Source of the DNA: Bacteroidales bacterium
Lineage (GTDB): Bacteria; Bacteroidota; Bacteroidia; Bacteroidales; UBA7960
Length of the DNA: 5,692 nucleotides
Direction of reading: 5' to 3'
NCBI GenBank assembly: GCA_003554665.1
Contig: PWGY01000152.1
Coordinates: forward strand, 1 to 5,692
The translations under genes and the position numbers were made by a program. Below, piece by piece: positions 1 to 5,692 of this stretch. The notes under the pieces are model-generated. The model searched no databases, was not told where the DNA came from, and worked only from the letters and a program-made list of their open reading frames with translations. Position 1 is the first letter of the stretch, and the number at the start of each line of letters is the position of its first letter.

Positions 1-20
1 AACTTTTTCTCTCTGGTCAT
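1..20 (-). CDS. 5' end of an unidentified leftward gene (partial)
   Basis: Reading the minus strand from base 20 gives ATG followed by codons for T-R-E-K-K before the window ends. The only reasons to call it a gene start are the ATG, an in-frame TAA five codons upstream (around 36-38), the A/T-rich leader without a Shine-Dalgarno sequence that is normal in Bacteroidota, and a TAnnTTTG-like box further upstream at 90-97. It lies downstream of the porin gene on the same strand, with about 150 bp between them, so it may have its own promoter or be read through from the porin. Six codons are too few to name a product, and the ORF could be fortuitous. Confidence 0.35.
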
Positions 21-64
21 AATAGTTATAGTTTGTTAGGATTTCAAAAGGTCTTATTTATAGG

Positions 65-121
65 GAGTTAGACCAACTCTTGGAGGCGACAAATTTACGA
101 AATATTCTCCACTATATGGAG
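65..121. other. Two small hairpins in the porin 3' flank
   Basis: Two inverted repeats of the same form, a perfect 5-bp stem with a 5-nt loop, lie between the porin stop and the next leftward start. One is GAGTT-AGACC-AACTC at 65-79; the other is CTCCA-CTATA-TGGAG at 107-121. On the minus strand the 107-121 hairpin comes about 50 bp after the porin stop and is followed by AATATTTCG, so it could act as a weak terminator, although there is no real T-tract. The 65-79 hairpin would fall in the 5' leader of the partial gene. Stems this short can arise by chance. Confidence 0.25.
90..97 (-). promoter_or_regulatory. Possible -7 promoter box for the partial leftward gene
   Basis: The minus strand reads TAAATTTG here, a full match to the Bacteroidota -7 consensus TAnnTTTG. 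A TTTG at 125-122 is the only candidate -33 box, but the 24-nt gap is longer than the usual 19-23. Transcription would begin near base 84, giving a leader of about 65 nt that contains the 65-79 hairpin. Confidence 0.35.
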
Positions 122-170
122 CAAATCCGCCTATTTATAACGATTATAGCTAAGTCGTGATCCGGGGTTG

Positions 171-2066
171 TTAATCAAAAAACATCCACGAAACCCCGAA
201 CTTGAACATGGCCTCGGGTAAAGGGTAAAAAGGAATGTCGTAAACCGGACCATGATCAAACACCAAATCGGCAAGATGCTGATATTTCACAAAAAGCCTT
301 GCACGGCCGATGCGGGCATTGACAAACGCATCCACAAGAAAAACATGATCGCTTTCATAGTCATACTGGCGGTAAAACTGCCTCAATACCGGCATATATG
401 CCATCGGCTCATAAGGGGAATGATATCTCAAATCAAAACCCACGTGGGTAAACAGCGCTTCATCAAAAAGGCTGAATGCCGCATAAAATGAATGATTGCT
501 GATCCATTGCGGGAACTGGTCAAAGTGCCGTTCGCCCGTAAACTGGTACAATAATTCATGCTTTGTCCGAAAAACACCCGGCTCAAATCCTGCTGAAAGG
601 CGTGCAGTCCATACGGACACATCATGATCATGTTGTACGGGATAAGCTGAAGCATTCAGGAAAACCGGCCGGCTAAGTAAATAATAGTCTCCTCTGACTG
701 ACAGGTTATTCCACGAATAGCCGACATTGAGATTGAGTGTACGTGAGGTTCGGAAATCGTTATCCCAGCGTACGTAATTGCTGTTAAACCGGCTGTAGAA
801 ATAGGGGGTTTGCCGTTCCAGGTAGGCGGCTTCAATGCGGAGCCGGGATGCATCCGATTTCCTTCCTGCATTGAGCCCTCCCATGATACTCAGATCCTGA
901 TCATTGTACCCGCCATAGGTATATTTGGCAAACCCGTCCAATGACAAAAACAACTCAGGATCAGAACGGACTTCAACCCCGGGCTCAAACTGAGAAAACC
1001 GTTCTTCTGCGAACATTTCCTCTGCTCCCTGTTCAGAAAGAGCCGGCTGCGAAATATTAACCAGCCGGTGCTCAAGGAAGACAGTCAGGTTTAATGGAAA
1101 GCGTCTTCCTTCGCTCCCTGCGACCTGACTCGACCAGCTGACCTTGTTCTCAAGCACATGGACCAGGGTTGAATCATAGGTAAACTGTTCATTATAGGGG
1201 AGTTCACCGGGATAGAAGACCCGGGAGGGCATCCCGCCATCCTCAAAAACATAGGCCTCCCGCCGGTACTCTGCAGAATGCCTGAACACACCAAAGCTAA
1301 GAAAGCGATCATTGTCCAGGGTATCATTTCCAAGCTCAATTCCAGGCTCATATGACTGATGGATGCGGAATGCCAGCTCCCTGTAACGGGAATCTGCATC
1401 ATACAGAAATACGCTGTCACGAACCTCATCCTCTTCAAACCCGAGATGATTCTGCAGCCCCCCGCTTTCTTCATTTTTAACCCGGTTTGCCACAAAACTA
1501 CCCAAAAGCTGGTAGCGGTCTGAAGGTGCATAATCAAGGGTAAGCTGCAAACTTGCATTCCTTGACGCTACCCGGCTATAGTACCCGGGAGAGTGCACAA
1601 CCTGGTACTCCATGCCCCCATATATATCTTCACCAAAGCGCTGGTTATGCTTTGCGGTGAATAACTGCTCGTTTTCTGATCCAGTCAGGTAAAACAACTC
1701 GGAATACACAAAATCCGGTCTGTAAAACCTGAGGTCGCTGATGGAAAATGTGTAACCGGGATATATCTCTTCGGGGTATAAGGAAAAATGCTGCCTGCGG
1801 TTGATATCAAATGCCAGTGAGCGATTTACGTGCCCCACATTCCCTTTACCTGCAAAAAAATAGGGATCGCCGGTATAGTAATCATAATGCTGAAGCTCAG
1901 AAAGTGTGGTATCGAGATAAAGATCTCCGTCAAAATATGGGTTTAACAAATCTGCTTCTGTAAACCAGGGTACAACAGAGGGGGGATCCTCTTCACCGGA
2001 CACTGTCGGCGGAATAAGGAAAGCCAAACAAAACCATACACCAACAAGACAAGCACAACGAAGCAT
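171..2066 (-). CDS. Putative porin (Porin_10-like outer-membrane beta-barrel)
   Basis: Predicted outer-membrane beta-barrel protein of the Bacteroidota 'putative porin' family (Porin_10-like), 631 aa, a usual length for the family. Residues 1-24 form a Sec signal peptide: MLR, a hydrophobic run at 7-19, and likely cleavage after VSG24. It has no convincing lipobox despite Cys4, Cys6 and Cys13. Family-like blocks follow in order: LDTTLSELQHYD (51-62), the GNVGHVNRSLAFD block (75-87), the F-Y-R-P-D...Y-L-T-G segment with N-E-Q-L-F (114-136), and DYAPSDRYQ followed by N-R-V-K-N-E-E-S-G-G (178-203). The rest is alternating aromatic/polar strands, ending in GVSWMFFD with Asp rather than Phe last. 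The frame extends three codons upstream to TTG at 2075, but ATG at 2066 starts cleanly at the signal peptide and is preferred. It is divergent from the phospholipase gene. Substrate is unknown. Family assignment is by recognised motifs, not by a search. Confidence 0.8.
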   Translation of the reverse strand: MLRCACLVGVWFCLAFLIPPTVSGEEDPPSVVPWFTEADLLNPYFDGDLYLDTTLSELQHYDYYTGDPYFFAGKGNVGHVNRSLAFDINRRQHFSLYPEEIYPGYTFSISDLRFYRPDFVYSELFYLTGSENEQLFTAKHNQRFGEDIYGGMEYQVVHSPGYYSRVASRNASLQLTLDYAPSDRYQLLGSFVANRVKNEESGGLQNHLGFEEDEVRDSVFLYDADSRYRELAFRIHQSYEPGIELGNDTLDNDRFLSFGVFRHSAEYRREAYVFEDGGMPSRVFYPGELPYNEQFTYDSTLVHVLENKVSWSSQVAGSEGRRFPLNLTVFLEHRLVNISQPALSEQGAEEMFAEERFSQFEPGVEVRSDPELFLSLDGFAKYTYGGYNDQDLSIMGGLNAGRKSDASRLRIEAAYLERQTPYFYSRFNSNYVRWDNDFRTSRTLNLNVGYSWNNLSVRGDYYLLSRPVFLNASAYPVQHDHDVSVWTARLSAGFEPGVFRTKHELLYQFTGERHFDQFPQWISNHSFYAAFSLFDEALFTHVGFDLRYHSPYEPMAYMPVLRQFYRQYDYESDHVFLVDAFVNARIGRARLFVKYQHLADLVFDHGPVYDIPFYPLPEAMFKFGVSWMFFD

Positions 2067-2100
2067 GGTAACCAATCAGAATTTGTCAAAAAAAGCGGTG

Positions 2101-2108
2101 TAAAGGTA
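2101..2108 (-). promoter_or_regulatory. Weak candidate -7 box for the porin gene
   Basis: The minus strand reads TACCTTTA, one mismatch from TAnnTTTG. It would place the transcript start near 2095, about 30 nt before the ATG at 2066. No TTTG or TTG is found at -33 spacing, and no better box was seen on this strand in the intergenic region. Confidence 0.22.
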
Positions 2109-2183
2109 ATCGTTTTTTTACTGAAGTTGCATAGTCCTGCACGGTATTTGATGAGACATCAATATACTGCACACGGATATTTA

Positions 2184-2216
2184 TTTCATTTCGCAGCTTG
2201 ATTATTATTAACTTTG
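2184..2216 (+). promoter_or_regulatory. Promoter of the patatin/Omp85 gene
   Basis: TAACTTTG at 2209-2216 matches the Bacteroidota -7 consensus TAnnTTTG exactly. TTTC at 2184-2187, one mismatch from the -33 element TTTG, sits 21 nt upstream, which is acceptable spacing. Transcription would start near 2222, leaving a leader of about 25 nt before the ATG at 2246. The leader is A/T-rich and has no Shine-Dalgarno sequence. Confidence 0.55.
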
Positions 2217-2245
2217 CATACTTCTTAAATATTTGATAGTTAGAA

Positions 2246-4504
2246 ATGTACCGCTTAACTTTTTCCCTGGTAGTATCTTTATTCATTTTCTTCCCCCACT
2301 CCGGATTTCCCGGAAGCAAAGAGGATCAAAACCATTCCCCTGAGGATATATCCGTCGGGCTTACCCTCAGTGGCGGTGGTGCCCGCGGTCTTGCCCACGT
2401 CGGGGTGCTCCATGTCCTTGACAGCATTGGGGTCAAAATTGACTACATTACCGGTACCAGTATGGGGAGTATTGCTGGGGGCATGTACGCTTCAGGTTAT
2501 TCTGCCCGGGAAATTGAGGAGTTTTCCATCGGGATGAACTGGGACGCTTTGTTTGCCAGATCCAGTGATCTGAGTTACATTCACCCGGCCAGGAGAAATG
2601 ACCACCGGAAATATTTTCTTGAAGTTCCCGTAGAGGATCGCAAAATCAAACTAAGAACCGGAGCCATTGAAGGGCAGCAATTGTGGAATACATTAAATGA
2701 GGTTTTCCTGCATGTACATACAGTGGATGATTTCAGTCAGCTTGACATCCCGTTTGCCTGTGTTGCCACCAATGTGGAAACAGGCGAACCCGTGGTCATG
2801 AAAGATGGCAATCTCATTACTGCAATCCGCGCCTCCATGGCCATCCCATCAGTATTTACAACGGTAGAGCGAAACGGGATGAAACTGATTGACGGTGGGG
2901 TGGTAAATAACTTTCCCGTGGTTGAAGCCAAAAACATGGGCGCTGATTTTGTGATCGGGGTAAATGTATCACAAGGCTTAAGAGCTGCTGAAGAGCTAAC
3001 CAACCCCATTGACATCATCTATCAGATGGGGTTTTACAGTGATGCAAAATCTTTCATGGAAAACAGGGAGTTCACCGACCTGTATATTGAACCTGAACTG
3101 ACGGGTTACACTGCGGCCAGTTTTCAAAACACAGAACAAATCATTGAACAGGGCAAGGTTGCCGCCCGAAAAGTGATTGATCAACTGCTTGAGCTGCCAG
3201 GAAATGGCCAACCCAGGGAAGACAACATTGCCGAACAAAGGGAGCAAATGCAGATCACTGTAGACAGTTTGCATTTTAACGGGCTGGAAAATGTCCGTCC
3301 ATGGTTTGTAAGGAACTCAATGAATATTGCCCCCGGTGATACCATCACCCCTTCGGATTTAACCAGGGGGATTAACAGGCTTTTTGCAAGCGGTTATTTT
3401 GAGCGCGTGCACTACAATATACAACCGTGCCAGGAAGGTGACGGAGTCATTCTGCAGCTAAACCTGGAAGAAAGGCCATTCTCCAGTCTGGCAGCAGCCG
3501 TTCATTTCAGCTCCTTTTCCGGTGTTGGGCTGATCGGAAGACTTGGCACCGAAAGGCTGTTTACATATAATGCCATGGGTGAACTGGCCATCCTGGCCGG
3601 AGAAAATCCGGCTTTCAAAAACCGTTTATTGTTTTACACCAGTGACCGGCGACGTGCATGGTTTGACCTGGTCAACGAGGGCCGGATCTTCAATTTTCCC
3701 CTGTATGAAGATTTTGAAGCCATTGCAGAATACCAGCAAAGGCATTTCCGGAGCGAACTTTCATTTAATAGCGTTTCCGGAGAAAATGGTTATTTTTCCG
3801 TGGGATCGGGTTTCACCTTCCAGGGACTATCCCCAAAGTTGAGGGGCAGGATTACAATTGATGGAAATATCAGATCTTTTGATGCTTTTGCCAGATACAA
3901 TCTCAACAGCCTGAACACAAACGCATTCCCAACTTCAGGTCAACTTTTCGAACTATCTGCATCTTACCATTTTAACCAAAGGCCCAGGCTGAAAACATTT
4001 AAAATGGATGGCCAGGATGCCACCCTCGAAGACATGGGGATTGAAATAGGGAATTTTATTCAGGCCAAAATAAATTGGGAATCCTTTGTTCCCATTAGTG
4101 AATCCTTAACACAATTGTTCAAGTTTCAGTTCGGATATAACTTTGACTACGAACAGGGCTTTATCAACAATTTCAATGTGGGGGGAACCCAGGCCTTCCT
4201 TGATAACCAAATGACCTTCTGGGGGCTGAATGAATATGAGTTAATGACAGAGTCCGTTTTTACCGGCCAGATAGGGTACCAATACCATGTGGGCCGGGGC
4301 CTGTTTGCCTCTGCGATCACCAACGCTGCATTATATGACTTCAGGCTTAACAAGCCTGAAGAAATCTCTTCAGAGAACCTGATGTACGGTGGTGCTTTAT
4401 CCATGGGGTATGACTCCCTGGTCGGCCCCTTAGAACTTACCTTTGCATACAGCCCGCAAACAAACCGGATTACCGGATACCTGAACCTAGGCTGGGCTTT
4501 TTAA
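2246..4504 (+). CDS. Patatin-like phospholipase with POTRA and Omp85 barrel (type Vd)
   Basis: Outer-membrane patatin-family lipase of the PlpD/FplA architecture, 752 aa, close to those proteins in length. The ATG is the first start after an in-frame TAG at 2237. Residues 1-23 are a Sec signal peptide with no lipobox. The patatin domain (about 36-315) has the oxyanion loop GGGARG (43-48), the nucleophile elbow GTSMG (70-74, Ser72) and the second dyad residue in IDGG (Asp216), so it is predicted active. Residues 335-410 form one POTRA domain (start ITVDSLHFNGLENV, later FASGYFERVHY). Residues 411-752 are an Omp85-type barrel ending GYLNLGWAF, with the C-terminal Phe expected for Bam recognition. 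In this family the barrel anchors or exports the lipase, which hydrolyses acyl chains of phospholipids. Whether this one stays surface-attached, and its lipid preference, cannot be read from the sequence. Its 3' end overlaps the convergent thioesterase gene. Confidence 0.93.
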   Translation: MYRLTFSLVVSLFIFFPHSGFPGSKEDQNHSPEDISVGLTLSGGGARGLAHVGVLHVLDSIGVKIDYITGTSMGSIAGGMYASGYSAREIEEFSIGMNWDALFARSSDLSYIHPARRNDHRKYFLEVPVEDRKIKLRTGAIEGQQLWNTLNEVFLHVHTVDDFSQLDIPFACVATNVETGEPVVMKDGNLITAIRASMAIPSVFTTVERNGMKLIDGGVVNNFPVVEAKNMGADFVIGVNVSQGLRAAEELTNPIDIIYQMGFYSDAKSFMENREFTDLYIEPELTGYTAASFQNTEQIIEQGKVAARKVIDQLLELPGNGQPREDNIAEQREQMQITVDSLHFNGLENVRPWFVRNSMNIAPGDTITPSDLTRGINRLFASGYFERVHYNIQPCQEGDGVILQLNLEERPFSSLAAAVHFSSFSGVGLIGRLGTERLFTYNAMGELAILAGENPAFKNRLLFYTSDRRRAWFDLVNEGRIFNFPLYEDFEAIAEYQQRHFRSELSFNSVSGENGYFSVGSGFTFQGLSPKLRGRITIDGNIRSFDAFARYNLNSLNTNAFPTSGQLFELSASYHFNQRPRLKTFKMDGQDATLEDMGIEIGNFIQAKINWESFVPISESLTQLFKFQFGYNFDYEQGFINNFNVGGTQAFLDNQMTFWGLNEYELMTESVFTGQIGYQYHVGRGLFASAITNAALYDFRLNKPEEISSENLMYGGALSMGYDSLVGPLELTFAYSPQTNRITGYLNLGWAF

Positions 4505-5245
4505 TATCCAATGGGTGACAAGCCTGCATTTTTCCTGGCCATCATTGCCTGATATGGAATGCAGGCAACGCAAATGGTCTTGATTTGTAATGCATTGTGT
4601 TTTAACATCCACCTTGCTTCCTGCAAAGGTTTCTTTGAGCCATTGCACCTGTAAGCGATCCACTCTGTGGGTCTCATGTATTGAAGCAGGGATCGACTCA
4701 AGGGCCCATTTCACGTAAACCACATTATTTACATGCTGATTGATATCTATATCTGCACTCAGCACCCTGAAGCTGGCCATGTAGTCTGCTCCGGATAAAG
4801 ACGGTATTTCATCCATATGCATTCTTTCCTCAGGTGCACCATCGTGGCCATAGGCCTTTTTCATGTTTGCATCAACACGTATTGGTCTTTTTTTGTTGGT
4901 GTCCAAAAAGATCCACGATGACCGGGCTGTCGCCAGTTCCTTTTCGCCAGCATCAAGCACCTGGTAGTTTCTGAAGCCCATAAACCGGTATACAGAAGTG
5001 GGGATTGTCCGGATCAGAATCCGGTCATTGAATGCAGGTGGATGGACGAACCGGATGTCAAAACCGTGCAGCAACCATATCACCCCATGCTTGCGATAAT
5101 AATCCAACCCCACCCCTTCAGCTTCACTTTGCAGCAATGCCAGTTCCTCAAAGTAATTCATCAGCGCATCAATCCTCAGCGCTCCGTCGATCCCGGTTTC
5201 ATAAATGTGTACCTGATACTCTTTTTCAAAAGGTTTTCCGGCCAT
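4487..5245 (-). CDS. Acyl-ACP thioesterase (FatA/FatB-like double hotdog)
   Basis: Cytoplasmic thioesterase of the acyl-ACP thioesterase family, 252 aa, normal for bacterial members. It hydrolyses acyl-ACP from fatty-acid synthesis to free fatty acid and ACP. The N-terminal hotdog (about 5-130) carries the long helix D-A-L-M-N-Y-F-E-E at 26-34 and the strand V-I-W-L-L-H-G-F-D-I-R-F at 55-66. The second hotdog (about 155-250) holds the active-site segment DIDINQHVNN at 165-174, nearly identical to the plant D-x-N-Q-H-V-N-N motif. Asp167, Asn169 and His171 match the plant catalytic residues, and Glu205 in W-L-K-E-T is the likely equivalent of the plant catalytic Glu. The ATG at 5245 begins MAGKPFEKEY with an AAAAGAA stretch upstream. 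No signal peptide, so it is soluble. It converges on and overlaps the phospholipase gene by 18 bp and has its own promoter region. Chain-length specificity is not predictable here. Confidence 0.92.
   Translation of the reverse strand: MAGKPFEKEYQVHIYETGIDGALRIDALMNYFEELALLQSEAEGVGLDYYRKHGVIWLLHGFDIRFVHPPAFNDRILIRTIPTSVYRFMGFRNYQVLDAGEKELATARSSWIFLDTNKKRPIRVDANMKKAYGHDGAPEERMHMDEIPSLSGADYMASFRVLSADIDINQHVNNVVYVKWALESIPASIHETHRVDRLQVQWLKETFAGSKVDVKTQCITNQDHLRCLHSISGNDGQEKCRLVTHWILKSPA
4522..4566. repeat. 9-bp perfect inverted repeat in the convergent overlap zone
   Basis: GCCTGCATT (4522-4530) and AATGCAGGC (4558-4566) are perfect reverse complements, extendable inward by two T-G pairs, around a loop of about 23 nt. 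The loop holds a smaller ATCA/TGAT pair (4541-4544 with 4550-4553). The structure starts 17 bp after the phospholipase stop and lies inside the last codons of the thioesterase. No T-tract follows on either strand, so it is not a standard intrinsic terminator. It may still stabilise the 3' end of the phospholipase mRNA or pause polymerase. The role is inferred. Confidence 0.45.
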
Positions 5246-5292
5246 TGTAGCAGTTCTTTTAAGCGTAAGTCAGTAAAAGACAAAATAATCCC

Positions 5293-5300
5293 CAAAATTA
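5293..5300 (-). promoter_or_regulatory. Candidate -7 promoter box for the thioesterase gene
   Basis: The minus strand reads TAATTTTG, an exact match to TAnnTTTG, placing the transcript start near 5286 and a leader of about 40 nt before the ATG at 5245. A second near-match, TTATTTTG at 5288-5281, lies just downstream. No TTTG occurs at the expected -33 distance, so the call rests on the -7 box and its position. The interval 5246-5346 contains nothing else recognisable. Confidence 0.4.
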
Positions 5301-5346
5301 GGATTTTCCATTGTCATTTTTTTGTCTGTTTTGCAGTCCGTGAGAA

Positions 5347-5436
5347 GTTTGTTGGTTTGTCGGGGCTAGCGCCCCTCCGGTTAGTCGTGGCTTCGCCACT
5401 CCAGTTGTTGGTTTGTCGAGTGCTCCGCACTCTCCG
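5347..5436 (+). repeat. Cluster of three perfect palindromes with a shared linker
   Basis: Three short hairpins follow one another: GGGGC-TAGC-GCCCC (5362-5375), GTGGC-TTC-GCCAC (5387-5399) and GAGTGC-TCC-GCACTC (5418-5432). The stems differ in sequence but each is perfectly self-complementary. Each is preceded by GTC and followed by TCCG or TCCA, and they are joined by a linker of the form GTTGTTGGTTTGTC. The H2-H3 linker is 18 nt and the H1-H2 linker 11 nt, as if one GTTGTTG-like 7-mer were missing. The pattern resembles extragenic palindromic (REP-like) repeats. No transposase of the REP-associated type is visible in the window. No coding sequence is supported here. Confidence 0.8.
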
Positions 5437-5692
5437 GTTGTTGGTTCTCATGGGCTAAAAGCCGGAAAAGCTGCCGATGGTCTGGTAAACGGCTCAGGCG
5501 GTTGCTGGTTCTCACGGGCCACAAGCCGGGGAAGCTGCCCATGGCCTGGCAAACGGCCCAGGCAGTTGTTCGTTGTTGGTTCTCATGGGTTATGGGCAGG
5601 GAAAGTTGTCAATGGTTTGGCAAACAGGCAATGCAGTTGTTGGTTCGCATGGGCTAGAAGCCAGGGAAGCTGCCAGTGGTCGGGGAAGCAGT
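5437..5692 (+). repeat. Tandem array of 64-bp units, continuing past the window
   Basis: Four units each begin GTTGYTGGTT: 5437-5500, 5501-5564, 5572-5635, and 5636-5692 (57 bp, cut by the window end). The period is exactly 64 bp except for an extra 7-mer, GTTGTTC, at 5565-5571. Hand alignment gives 53/64 identities between units 1 and 2, 46/64 between units 2 and 3, and about 43/57 between units 2 and 4. Most differences are transitions. Within each unit, arms at 13-19 and 37-43 (CAYGGGY and a GYC-N-RTG type arm) can form a 7-bp stem with one mismatch. Positions 44-49 and 58-63 form a second 6-bp stem in units 1 and 2 (perfect in unit 2: GCCTGG/CCAGGC). The array is visibly richer in G+C than the genes. 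As 64 is not a multiple of three, a repeated peptide is unlikely. Confidence 0.85.

Noticed and set aside
1091..1558. A 155-codon minus-strand frame inside the porin gene
   Set aside because: It lies entirely within the porin in a different frame of the same strand, with Met/Ser/Trp-rich sequence lacking any family motif. It is a shadow frame.
2067..2075. TTG start three codons upstream for the porin
   Set aside because: ATG at 2066 starts directly at a good signal peptide, and TTG starts are rarer. The extra three residues add nothing recognisable.
2086..2319. A 77-codon minus-strand reading frame covering the divergent intergenic region
   Set aside because: It overlaps the start and signal-peptide codons of the phospholipase and its promoter. 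Its Lys/Ile/Asn-rich composition simply reflects A/T-rich intergenic DNA, and it has no recognisable domain.
5042..5458. A 138-codon plus-strand frame running from the thioesterase antisense into the palindromes
   Set aside because: Its first half is antisense to a clear thioesterase gene, and its end translates the palindrome/linker DNA. There is no signal for a protein.
5344..5692. A plus-strand frame open through the repeat region to the window end
   Set aside because: It has no ATG in frame, the 64-bp period shifts the frame from unit to unit, and the G/C-rich repeats contain few stop codons by composition.
5437..5692. CRISPR array
   Set aside because: The units are head-to-tail with diverged sequence along their whole length and no unique spacers between short identical repeats; no cas gene is present.
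5437..5692. Integron attC-like cassette sites
   Set aside because: The units are in the right size range, but no RYYYAAC/GTTRRRY core pairs are present and no cassette genes separate them.

Overview
The window looks like chromosomal DNA of a member of the Bacteroidota. Three things point there: an outer-membrane protein of the Bacteroidota-typical 'putative porin' family, start codons preceded by A-rich leaders rather than Shine-Dalgarno sequences, and promoter boxes of the TAnnTTTG type. Base composition is moderate. No order or genus can be given from the sequence alone. There are no tRNA or rRNA genes, no CRISPR array and no transposase.

Layout. Bases 1-170 hold the first codons of a leftward gene that runs off the window (ATG at 20), a possible -7 promoter box for it, and two small hairpins. 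Bases 171-2066 (minus) encode a Porin_10-like beta-barrel outer-membrane protein. A 179-bp divergent intergenic region follows, with a good promoter for the rightward gene. Bases 2246-4504 (plus) encode a patatin-like phospholipase fused to one POTRA domain and an Omp85/BamA-type barrel (type Vd, PlpD/FplA-like architecture). Bases 4487-5245 (minus) encode an acyl-ACP thioesterase that overlaps the phospholipase gene tail-to-tail by 18 bp. Bases 5246-5692 contain no convincing gene: a promoter for the thioesterase, then three perfect palindromes with different stems joined by a common linker, then a tandem array of 64-bp units running out of the window.

Working together. The porin and the phospholipase are both cell-envelope proteins exported by Sec and assembled by the Bam machinery, and they are divergently transcribed. 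The phospholipase and the thioesterase both release free fatty acids, one from phospholipids outside the inner membrane and one from acyl-ACP in the cytoplasm. They are convergent, so they are not an operon, and a functional link is only inference. The least explained part is the palindrome and 64-bp repeat region at the right end. Its units conserve two hairpins through mostly G-U-compatible substitutions, which suggests a structured RNA or a mobile hairpin element.
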